From NCBI GenBank assembly GCA_041687805.1, contig JBDNJK010000107.1, positions 1 through 28,366 on the forward strand: 28,366 nt of DNA. The letters run 5' to 3'. The DNA comes from SZUA-87 sp041687805. GTDB taxonomy: Bacteria > Actinomycetota > Acidimicrobiia > Acidimicrobiales > Aldehydirespiratoraceae. Shown piece after piece: positions 16,208 through 23,469 of the stretch; position 1 is the stretch's first letter; every line of letters starts with the position of its first letter. Under the pieces are notes generated by a model. That model made no database searches, had not been told where the DNA came from, and saw only the letters and a list, made by a program, of their open reading frames with translations. The position numbers and the translations under genes are program-made.

Positions 16208-17587
16208 ATGAAGAAGAAGGTCCTTTTGGGACTACCTCTGGCGGGCTTGTTCGCGGTGCTGTTCGCCTCTCCGGCGAGCGCCCAAGATACCGATCCGACC
16301 CAGATTGTTCTCGACAACCTCTGGGTTTTCATCGCCGGCGCCATGGTCTTCTTTATGCAGGCTGGCTTCGCGCTTGTGGAGGCCGGGCTCACTCGGGCAA
16401 AGAATGTCAGCAACATTATGGCCAAGAACCTCTCTGATGCTTTGATCGGTGCGATTTCTTTCTTCGTGGTTGGCTACAGCATCGCGTTTGCATCTTCGGG
16501 AACGTGGTGGGGTGGTCTTGGCGACTTCTTCATGAAGACCAGCGCAGACCCTTCGGTTCTCAACACTCCAGGCGCCTCGGGCATCGGCAACCTCACACCC
16601 GCCACGTTTTTCTTCTTCCAGGTGGTGTTCGCGGCGACGGCAGTCACCATCGCCTCGGGGGCCATGGCTGAGCGAACGAAGTTCAAGTCGTACCTGATCT
16701 TCTCGGCAGCGATGACCGCGGTTATCTATCCCGTGGTCGTGCACTGGACCTGGGGCGGTGGCCTCATCGCCAAGATGCAGATCGGCGACGCTGTTTACTC
16801 CGACTTCGCCGGTTCGACCGTGGTTCACATGACCGGAGGCATTGCAGCGCTCATGGGTGCCCTCTTCCTCGGTCCTCGTATCGGACGGTACGGCAGGAAT
16901 GGGCACGGACATCCGTTTCCCGCTCACAGCATTCCGCTGGCCATCACCGGCGTGTTCATCCTCTGGTTCGGTTGGTTCGGATTCAATCCCGGATCGGAGT
17001 TGGCAGCCGACACTCTCGTACCGATGCTTGCCATGAACACTTTCCTGGCCGGCGCCGCCGGTGGCATCACTGCTGTCGCGACCATCTGGTGGAAGGCAGG
17101 AGTGCCGGACGTGGCCATGGCTGGTAACGGTGTACTCGCGGGTTTGGTCGCGGTGACCGCCCCGGTGGGAGCAGTGGAGCCGTGGGCGGCCTTGGTGATC
17201 GGAGCGATAGCCGGTGTGATCGTGGTCTTAGCGGTCTTGTTCTTCGACAGGGTGAAGATTGACGATCCGGTTGGTGCCGTCTCGGTTCACGGCATCTGTG
17301 GTGCCTGGGGCACCCTGTCGGTCGGACTGTTTGCTCGCTACGACGATGCCTCCCTCGGCCGTGAGAATGCCGGTCTCCTATATGGCGGCGGATTCGACCA
17401 GCTGATCGTGCAGTTCCTCATGGTGTTGGCGGTCGCAGCTTGGGTGGCAGCGGCGTCAGGCGCGCTGTTCTTCGTGCTGAAGCGGACCATGGGTCTGCGG
17501 GTCAGCCGCGAGGAGGAGATCGAAGGGCTCGACATCATGGAGCACGGTGGACACGGCTACGGCGTTGACCCGATGCCTGCGAGCTGA
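16208..17587 (+). CDS. amt: Ammonium transporter (Amt family)
   Basis: An ammonium uptake channel of 459 residues in the cytoplasmic membrane. A cleavable-type signal peptide (about 1-25, ending ASPASAQ) precedes eleven membrane helices. The conserved pore elements are visible: FAG-type STVVHMTGG with His207 and VSVHGICGAWGTLSVGLFA with His361, the twin histidines that conduct the deprotonated species, and QAGFALVEAGLTRAKN near 51-66. It ends with a short cytoplasmic tail. There is no PII gene (glnK/glnB) directly downstream, unlike many amt operons; gpmA follows convergently. The start has a strong AAGGAAGGG site. Regulation by nitrogen is suggested by the GlnR-like box upstream. Confidence 0.96.
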   Translation: MKKKVLLGLPLAGLFAVLFASPASAQDTDPTQIVLDNLWVFIAGAMVFFMQAGFALVEAGLTRAKNVSNIMAKNLSDALIGAISFFVVGYSIAFASSGTWWGGLGDFFMKTSADPSVLNTPGASGIGNLTPATFFFFQVVFAATAVTIASGAMAERTKFKSYLIFSAAMTAVIYPVVVHWTWGGGLIAKMQIGDAVYSDFAGSTVVHMTGGIAALMGALFLGPRIGRYGRNGHGHPFPAHSIPLAITGVFILWFGWFGFNPGSELAADTLVPMLAMNTFLAGAAGGITAVATIWWKAGVPDVAMAGNGVLAGLVAVTAPVGAVEPWAALVIGAIAGVIVVLAVLFFDRVKIDDPVGAVSVHGICGAWGTLSVGLFARYDDASLGRENAGLLYGGGFDQLIVQFLMVLAVAAWVAAASGALFFVLKRTMGLRVSREEEIEGLDIMEHGGHGYGVDPMPAS

Positions 17588-17606
17588 TTCCCCTGAGAGT
17601 GGCGAG

Positions 17607-18365
17607 TCAGAGTTTGCCTGCTTGGGCCGCGACCTCGGCGGCGCCAGCCACGGCTGCTTCCGGGTCGAGGGCTCTTTCGAGCGGGTGCATTTGTTCGGTG
17701 GGGGCCATGTTGTCGTCGAGGTTGTAGAGAAGCGGCATCCCGGTGGGGATGTTGAGTGAAGGGATCTCGTCGTCGGAGATCGAGTCGAGATGCTTGACGA
17801 GCGCTCGAAGGCTGTTGCCGTGGGCCACGACGAGGACAGTGCGGCCGCGTCGCAGATCGGGTACGAGCGAGTCGTACCAGTAGGGCAACATTCGATCGAC
17901 GACGTCGGCCAGGCATTCGGTGCGCGGCAGAAGTTCTGGTGGCAGGTCGTCATAGGCCGGCGAGGTGTTGGGGTTCCAGGGATTGTCGTCGCTGATCGGT
18001 GGCGGTGGGCTGTCGTAGCTGCGACGCCAAATCTGGAGCTGCTCGGCTCCGTGTCTCGCGAGAGTTTCGGCTTTGTCGAGACCGGTGAGGTCGCCGTAGT
18101 GGCGTTCGTTGAGACGCCAACTGCGATTCACCGGGATCCAGCGACGATCGAGGCCGGCAAGCACGATCTCGGCGGTCTCGATCGCACGTTGCAGCAGTGA
18201 GGTGTGAACGACATCCGGGAGCAGGCCACCGGCGAGCATCAGGGGAACTGCAGCGTGGGCCTCTTCGCGCCCCTTGTCGATCAGTGGACAGTCGTACCAG
18301 CCAGTGAAGAGGTTTTGTTCGTTCCATTCGCTGCGGCCATGACGAACCAGGATCAGTGTGCTCAT
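17607..18365 (-). CDS. gpmA: 2,3-bisphosphoglycerate-dependent phosphoglycerate mutase
   Basis: A cytosolic glycolytic and gluconeogenic enzyme interconverting 3- and 2-phosphoglycerate. It has 252 residues, the usual length. The phosphohistidine motif LVRHGRSEWNEQNLFTGW gives His9. RLNERHYGDLTG gives Glu87, and VVAHGNSLRALVKHL gives His182, the second catalytic histidine. IPTGMPLLYNLD near the C-terminus is typical of the dPGM type. The ATG start lies 7 bases after a TACCGT box and has no Shine-Dalgarno, suggesting a leaderless mRNA. The gene is convergent with amt (19 bases apart) and divergent from dnaK. Confidence 0.96.
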   Translation of the reverse strand: MSTLILVRHGRSEWNEQNLFTGWYDCPLIDKGREEAHAAVPLMLAGGLLPDVVHTSLLQRAIETAEIVLAGLDRRWIPVNRSWRLNERHYGDLTGLDKAETLARHGAEQLQIWRRSYDSPPPPISDDNPWNPNTSPAYDDLPPELLPRTECLADVVDRMLPYWYDSLVPDLRRGRTVLVVAHGNSLRALVKHLDSISDDEIPSLNIPTGMPLLYNLDDNMAPTEQMHPLERALDPEAAVAGAAEVAAQAGKL

Positions 18366-18372
18366 GGCACAA

Positions 18373-18378
18373 ACGGTA
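18373..18378 (-). promoter_or_regulatory. Candidate -10 box of gpmA (leaderless)
   Basis: On the minus strand TACCGT ends 7 bases before ATG 18365, with no ribosome-binding site between. It matches the TAnnnT spacing seen at five other genes in the window. Confidence 0.5.
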
Positions 18379-18418
18379 GCCGTTGAGCCAGAGAGAGCGG
18401 GCGTCGGGATGACTTACT

Positions 18419-18445
18419 AAAGTTGATGGTGATGCACTCAACTTT
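18419..18445 (+). promoter_or_regulatory. HAIR element (HspR operator) upstream of dnaK
   Basis: The HspR-associated inverted repeat consensus is CTTGAGT-N7-ACTCAAG. Here GTTGATG (18422-18428), seven bases, and ACTCAAC (18436-18442) fit it at 5 of 7 and 6 of 7 positions. The flanks extend the symmetry to perfect 8-base arms, AAAGTTGA and TCAACTTT. HspR with DnaK as co-repressor would bind here to repress the dnaK operon. A TACAGT hexamer at 18472-18477 is a possible -10 box. The ribosome-binding site GAAGAGG is at 18537-18543. Confidence 0.82.
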
Positions 18446-18549
18446 TCGGAGTATTTGGGAATTTCCTTTACTACAGTCCGGTTGGCGATAACGGAATCAA
18501 GTTCTCAATCTCCCCCAAACACGAAAACAGAGAAAAGAAGAGGCCCCAA

Positions 18550-20382
18550 ATGACAAAAGCTGTCGGTATCGATCTCGGCACCACCAATTCGGTTGTATGC
18601 GTACTTGAAGGCGGCGATCCGGTTGTGATCGCCAACTCCGAGGGTTCACGCACCACACCATCAGTGGTGGCCTTCGCCAAGGACGGCGAAGTGCTAGTCG
18701 GTGAAGTTGCCAAACGTCAGGCCATCACCAACCCGGAGCGCACGATTCGTTCGGTGAAGCGCCATATTGGCACCACCTGGACCGTCGACATCGACGGCAA
18801 GGCATACAACTCCCAGGAAATTTCGGCGCGCACGTTGATGAAGCTCAAGCGTGACGCCGAGGACTACTTAGGCGAGACGGTCGATCAGGCCGTCATCACA
18901 GTTCCCGCATACTTCGACGATGCCCAGCGCACCGCCACCAAGGAAGCCGGCCAGATTGCCGGCCTCGAGGTTCTGCGCATCATCAACGAACCCACTGCGG
19001 CCGCATTGGCCTACGGCCTCGACAAGGAAGGCACCGAGCAGACCATTCTCGTGTTCGACCTCGGCGGCGGCACCTTCGATGTGTCAGTTCTTGAGATCGG
19101 CGACGGCGTGTTCGAAGTGAAGTCAACCCATGGCGACACCAACCTTGGTGGTGACGACTGGGACCAAGCCGTCATCGACTGGTTGGTTGGTTCGTTCAAG
19201 GGCGACCACGGCGTCGATCTGAGCACCGACGCGATGGCGCTTCAGCGCCTTAAAGAGGCAGCTGAGAAAGCCAAGATCGAGCTTTCACAGACGCAGTCCA
19301 CCCAAGTCAATCTGCCATTCATCACAGCCACCGACACCGGACCGCTCCACCTCGACTACCAGCTCACTCGCGCCAAGTTCCAAGAGCTCACTTCCGATCT
19401 TCTCGCCAGGTGCAAGAAGCCGTTTGAGCAGGCCATCAAAGATGCCGGTCTGAGCAAGGGCGACATCGAGCATGTCGTTCTGGTTGGCGGCTCCACTCGC
19501 ATGCCGGCTGTTGCCGACATGGTCATGAGCCTCACCGGCAAGGAAGCCAACAAGACCGTCAATCCCGACGAAGTTGTCGCCATCGGCGCGGCCGTGCAGG
19601 CCGGTGTTCTCAAGGGCGAGGTCAAGGACATACTGCTTCTTGATGTCACTCCGTTGTCGTTGGGCATCGAAACCAAGGGTGGCGTCATGACCACTCTGAT
19701 CGAGCGCAACACCACCATTCCCACTCGTAAGAGCCAGACCTTCTCCACAGCCGACGACAACCAGCCGTCTGTCGAGATCCATGTTCTGCAGGGTGAGCGT
19801 GAGATGGCTGCCTACAACAAGACTCTGGGCAAGTTCCAGCTGGTCGACCTGCCTCCCGCCCCGCGTGGTGTGCCCCAGATCGAGGTCACATTCGACATCG
19901 ACGCCAACGGAATTGTCCACGTTTCGGCCAAGGACCGCGCCACCAACAAAGAGCAGTCGATGACCATCACCGGTCAGTCATCACTCGACAAGGACGCCAT
20001 CGACAAGATGGTGAAGGACGCCGAGGCCCATGCTGAGGAAGACCGCAAGCGCAAGGAAGAGGTCGAGGTCCGCAACAACGCCGACAGCCTCGTCTACCAG
20101 ACCGAGAAGCTGCTCAAGGACCAGGCCGAAGCGGTATCCGACGATGAGAAGTCGGCGATCGAAGCGAAGCTGGCGGAGACCAAGACCGCGCTGGAAGGCG
20201 ATGATCTTGCGGCCATCAAGGCGGCCACTGAAGAGCTCATGAACGCAAGCCAGGAATTCGGTCAGCGTCTTTACGAAGCTGCCGCTCAGCAGGAACGTGA
20301 GGCGGCTGCCGATGCGGGTGCTGCCGACGATGATGAAGTGGTCGATGCTGAGATCATCGACGACGACAGCGAGACCTCGTGA
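18550..20382 (+). CDS. dnaK: Molecular chaperone DnaK (Hsp70)
   Basis: An ATP-dependent cytosolic chaperone of 610 residues. The ATPase domain shows IDLGTTNSVV (7-16), VFDLGGGTFDVSVLEI (168-183) and VVLVGGSTRMPAV. The substrate-binding domain carries LLLDVTPLSLGIET, and the lid ends in an acidic tail with EVVDAEIIDDD. The length is like that of actinobacterial DnaK, which lacks the insert found in the ATPase domain of Gram-negative forms. It is the first gene of dnaK-grpE-dnaJ-hspR and overlaps grpE by four bases (GTGA). In actinobacteria DnaK also acts as co-repressor with HspR, so the operon would be self-limiting. Confidence 0.98.
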   Translation: MTKAVGIDLGTTNSVVCVLEGGDPVVIANSEGSRTTPSVVAFAKDGEVLVGEVAKRQAITNPERTIRSVKRHIGTTWTVDIDGKAYNSQEISARTLMKLKRDAEDYLGETVDQAVITVPAYFDDAQRTATKEAGQIAGLEVLRIINEPTAAALAYGLDKEGTEQTILVFDLGGGTFDVSVLEIGDGVFEVKSTHGDTNLGGDDWDQAVIDWLVGSFKGDHGVDLSTDAMALQRLKEAAEKAKIELSQTQSTQVNLPFITATDTGPLHLDYQLTRAKFQELTSDLLARCKKPFEQAIKDAGLSKGDIEHVVLVGGSTRMPAVADMVMSLTGKEANKTVNPDEVVAIGAAVQAGVLKGEVKDILLLDVTPLSLGIETKGGVMTTLIERNTTIPTRKSQTFSTADDNQPSVEIHVLQGEREMAAYNKTLGKFQLVDLPPAPRGVPQIEVTFDIDANGIVHVSAKDRATNKEQSMTITGQSSLDKDAIDKMVKDAEAHAEEDRKRKEEVEVRNNADSLVYQTEKLLKDQAEAVSDDEKSAIEAKLAETKTALEGDDLAAIKAATEELMNASQEFGQRLYEAAAQQEREAAADAGAADDDEVVDAEIIDDDSETS

Positions 20383-20915
20383 ACCAACCAACCCCCCGGG
20401 TCGAAGGAGATGAGGTCATCGCCGATGACCCCGTCTCTGACGATTCGGCAGGCGCTGAGGAAGACGCCGTAGTCGACGGCGCGGCCGGCCTCGACGACAC
20501 GGCGGCTGAGTCTGACGCTGCCGAGACGTTCCTCGCCGACTTCCAACGGGTCAGTGCAGATTTCGCAAACTTCCGCCGCCAGACCGACAAACGTCATAAG
20601 GAGTTGGTCCAGCAGGCCGGATCACGCCTCGCTACTCAACTCCTTCCGGTCCTCGACGCCTTCGACGCTGCGCTGCTTCACGAGAGCGACGGGGTGGAGA
20701 CGATCAGAGGCCAAATGCTTTCGGTACTCCAACGCGAGGGCCTTGAGGTGATTGCCGATGTGGCAGAGCCGTTCGATCCCAACCGCCACGAGGCAGCCAT
20801 GCACGAACCGGCCGACGATGATCAGCAGATTCCGATGGTGTCCGAAGTCCTTCGCACGGGATATGGATGGAACGGACGAGTGCTTCGCGCCGCCATGGTG
20901 AAAGTGAAGGGCTAA
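20379..20915 (+). CDS. grpE: Nucleotide exchange factor GrpE
   Basis: Releases ADP from DnaK during the chaperone cycle. At 178 residues it is a normal length. An acidic, low-complexity N-terminal part (about 1-46) precedes the coiled-coil dimerisation segment (about 48-80, with FQRVSADFANFRRQTDKR). The C-terminal beta domain contains EPFDPNRHEAAMHEP and LRTGYGWNGRVLRAAMVKV, both family signatures. The GTG start overlaps the dnaK stop, and the stop shares one base with the dnaJ start (TAATG), so translation of all three chaperone genes is probably coupled. Confidence 0.96.
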   Translation: MNQPTPRVEGDEVIADDPVSDDSAGAEEDAVVDGAAGLDDTAAESDAAETFLADFQRVSADFANFRRQTDKRHKELVQQAGSRLATQLLPVLDAFDAALLHESDGVETIRGQMLSVLQREGLEVIADVAEPFDPNRHEAAMHEPADDDQQIPMVSEVLRTGYGWNGRVLRAAMVKVKG

Positions 20916-22012
20916 TGGCTGAGCCGCAGCGTGATTGGTTCGACAAGGACTACTACAAGACGCTCGGAGTGTCCGAGAGCGCGTCTGCGAAAGAGATCAC
21001 CAAGGCCTACCGCAAGTTGGCACGCTCCCTTCATCCCGATGCCAATCCAGACGACCCCAAGGCAGAAGATCGGTTCAAAGATGTCTCCTCGGCGTACGAC
21101 GTGCTTGGCGACGAAGACAAGCGCAAGAGCTACGACGAACTGCGCCGTTACGGACCCATGGCAGGCGAATTCGGCCCATCCGGGGGTCAGGCAGGCGGAT
21201 TCAACGTTGGCAGGGACGACCTTGGCGACATGTTGGGTGGCCTGTTCAACCGTGGAGGTCGCGGTGGCGGGCGCCGCTCAGGCGTTCAAGGCGGCGCCGA
21301 TCTGGAGGCCGACCTTCACCTCGATTTCGAGGACGCGGTTGCCGGCATCGAGACCACTATCCACCTCACCAGCGACGCTTCATGCAGCAACTGTTCAGGC
21401 ACCGGTGCGGAGCCCGGCTCATCGCCGAGGCGATGCCCGCAGTGTGGAGGCTCCGGCACGATCGACAAGAACCAGGGTTTCTTCTCATTTAGTCAGCCGT
21501 GTCCAGCGTGTAATGGTCGAGGCAACATCATCGACGATCCTTGTCACACGTGTCATGGCACCGGTGTTGAGCGTCGCCCGCGTGATGTCAAAGTCAGAAT
21601 TCCGGCTGGCGTCAAGGACGGCCAGAAGATTCGTCTGGGTGGTCGCGGTGGGCCAGGACGCGGTGGTGGTCCACCAGGTGACCTATTCATTCGCACCCAC
21701 GTTGCCCCACATCCACTGTTTGGCAGATCTGGGTCCGACCTCACTCTCTTGGTGCCGATCACGTTCGCCGAGGCCGCTCTCGGCGCCGACATCAAGGTCC
21801 CCACGATCGACCAAGAACCCGTCACCATTCGCATTCCCGCCGGCACCCGCAACGGTCGCAAGTTCCGAGTTCGTGGACACGGAGCTGGTGGGGATCTTCT
21901 CGTCACGGTCGAGATCGCCGTCCCACAAAACCTCGATGCCGATCAGCGAAAAGCAGTAGAAAAGCTCGACTCGCTCACCACCGAATCTCCCCGAACCCAT
22001 TTAGGCGTCTGA
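20915..22012 (+). CDS. dnaJ: Co-chaperone DnaJ (type I Hsp40)
   Basis: Stimulates DnaK ATPase and delivers substrates. It has 365 residues. The J domain (about 12-75) has the HPD motif at 40-42. A Gly/Phe-rich region (about 80-125) follows, then four zinc-binding CxxCxGxG repeats starting at Cys157, Cys174, Cys196 and Cys210. The C-terminal substrate domain and dimerisation region (PLFGRSGSDL) complete a type I DnaJ. ATG 20915 shares a base with the grpE stop; an in-frame extension to 20867 lies inside grpE and was rejected. The protein starts with the MAEPQRDWFDKDYYKTLGV form seen in actinobacterial DnaJ1. Confidence 0.97.
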   Translation: MAEPQRDWFDKDYYKTLGVSESASAKEITKAYRKLARSLHPDANPDDPKAEDRFKDVSSAYDVLGDEDKRKSYDELRRYGPMAGEFGPSGGQAGGFNVGRDDLGDMLGGLFNRGGRGGGRRSGVQGGADLEADLHLDFEDAVAGIETTIHLTSDASCSNCSGTGAEPGSSPRRCPQCGGSGTIDKNQGFFSFSQPCPACNGRGNIIDDPCHTCHGTGVERRPRDVKVRIPAGVKDGQKIRLGGRGGPGRGGGPPGDLFIRTHVAPHPLFGRSGSDLTLLVPITFAEAALGADIKVPTIDQEPVTIRIPAGTRNGRKFRVRGHGAGGDLLVTVEIAVPQNLDADQRKAVEKLDSLTTESPRTHLGV

Positions 22013-22053
22013 GTCGTTCAGTCGCCCTCGAGACCGATAGGAGCATGCCAGCC

Positions 22054-22434
22054 ATGGACAACAATCGATTCAACCGGGCGGTTTACGTGATCTCCGTGGC
22101 GGCCGAACTTGCCGGCGTCCATCCTCAGACACTCCGCATCTACGAACGCAAGGGCCTGCTCGAACCGGCCCGCACCGGTGGAGGAAGTCGCCGCTACTCA
22201 GACGCCGACATTGAGTTGTTGCAGAAGATCCAGGAGCTCACCAATGAAGGCCTCAACCTGGTCGGCGTTCAGCGAGTGCTCCAGCTCGAGGACCACGTTC
22301 GTAGACTCGAGTCGGAGCTCGATGACGTACGTCGCGAACGGCATGAGGCGGTTGAGCTGACCCGACGTGAATACCGTCGGGATCTGGTGCCAGTCAAACA
22401 GGCCGTCACGATCTATCGGCGGGGTCGGCGCTGA
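22054..22434 (+). CDS. hspR: Heat-shock repressor HspR (MerR family)
   Basis: A repressor of the dnaK operon and clpB, 126 residues. The MerR-type helix-turn-helix is visible as YVISVAAELAGVHPQTLRIYERKGLL (about 11-36), followed by GGSRRYSDADIELL. A coiled-coil dimerisation region (about 75-100, leucine and charged heptads) follows, and then a basic tail. It lacks the cysteine-rich C-terminus of metal sensors in the MerR family. Two starts are possible: ATG 22045 lies only one base after AGGAG (22039-22043), while ATG 22054 lies 10 bases after it, so 22054 is preferred. It is the last gene of the chaperone operon, and its HAIR targets occur at 18422 and 25241. Confidence 0.95.
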   Translation: MDNNRFNRAVYVISVAAELAGVHPQTLRIYERKGLLEPARTGGGSRRYSDADIELLQKIQELTNEGLNLVGVQRVLQLEDHVRRLESELDDVRRERHEAVELTRREYRRDLVPVKQAVTIYRRGRR

Positions 22435-22449
22435 CAACATTCGCCTACG

Positions 22450-23451
22450 ATGATCGTGGCTCCAAATTTCATGCACAACACAACCGTTCCCCCATTGGTC
22501 GATGTCCATCTCGACTCGTCCGACATCGAATCTGCCCTACGCGTCGACGTGCGTAGAGGCCTCACGGCCGATCCGAAGGACCTGCCACCCAAGTGGTTCT
22601 ACGATCAAGCCGGAAGTGCTCTCTTCGACGAGATCACCAGGCTTGAGGAGTACTACCCGACCCGCGCCGAGCGAGAGATTCTTCTCCGGGAAGCAGAGTC
22701 GATCATTGATATCGCTGCCGCCGACACGTTTGTCGAGTTGGGCGCTGGCACCTCCGACAAGACCCGCGCTCTTCTTGATGCAGCCACGAGCCACGGCCAA
22801 CTCAGTCGATTCATCCCGTTCGACGTAAGCGAAGAATTTCTTCGTGAGACTTCGTCGAAGCTGGCTGAGGAATACCCATCGATCTCAATTCATGGTGTGG
22901 TTGGAGATTTCGACCATCACGTTGAGTTGATCCCCAAGGGCGGAACACGTCTCGTGGCGATGCTCGGTGGCACGATCGGGAACTACGGGCCCGAGGCGCG
23001 TGCAAATTTTCTTCGCTCGCTGGTGTCCACCATGAAGAGTGGCGACCATCTGCTGCTCGGCACCGATCTCGTCAAGGATCCTGATCGTCTCGTGCGGGCC
23101 TACGACGACAAATCTGGCGTTACTGCGGCGTTCAACAAGAATGTGCTGTCGGTGATCAACCATCATTTGGATGCCGATTTCGACCCCGATAAATTCGATC
23201 ACGTCGCTCGGTGGAACACCGGATCAGAAGCGATCGAAATGCTGCTCCGTAGCCGCGTAGACCAGACCGTCAGAATTGAAGATCTCGACCTCGATGTGGA
23301 TTTCGCGGCCGGTGAACTAACCCGAACCGAGATTTCGTCGAAGTTCCGTCGAGAAGGCCTCGAAGCGGAACTGGCAAGCGTGGGTCTCAAGATGGTCGAG
23401 TGGTACACCGACTCCGCTGACGATTTCGGCGTGAGTCTCAGCCGGATTTGA
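22450..23451 (+). CDS. egtD: L-histidine N-alpha-methyltransferase EgtD
   Basis: Trimethylates histidine to hercynine using S-adenosylmethionine, the first step of ergothioneine synthesis. It has up to 333 residues. The family core GLTADPKDLPPKWFYD, EYYPTRAE and ELGAGTSDKT (SAM site) is intact. Taking residue numbers recalled for the M. smegmatis enzyme (321 residues), every key position is present at a constant offset of 12: Tyr51, Tyr68, Asn178, Tyr218, Glu294 and Ser296. That suggests a gap-free match and retained histidine specificity. Start choice is open: ATG 22450, GTG 22456 or ATG 22471. It follows hspR by 15 bases; egtB and other pathway genes are not in the window. Confidence 0.94.
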   Translation: MIVAPNFMHNTTVPPLVDVHLDSSDIESALRVDVRRGLTADPKDLPPKWFYDQAGSALFDEITRLEEYYPTRAEREILLREAESIIDIAAADTFVELGAGTSDKTRALLDAATSHGQLSRFIPFDVSEEFLRETSSKLAEEYPSISIHGVVGDFDHHVELIPKGGTRLVAMLGGTIGNYGPEARANFLRSLVSTMKSGDHLLLGTDLVKDPDRLVRAYDDKSGVTAAFNKNVLSVINHHLDADFDPDKFDHVARWNTGSEAIEMLLRSRVDQTVRIEDLDLDVDFAAGELTRTEISSKFRREGLEAELASVGLKMVEWYTDSADDFGVSLSRI

Positions 23452-23469
23452 ACCGGTGACTCGGCGCCT

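Noticed and set aside
19285..19920. A 211-codon minus-strand open frame
   Set aside because: It is antisense to the middle of dnaK and shows no recognisable domain.
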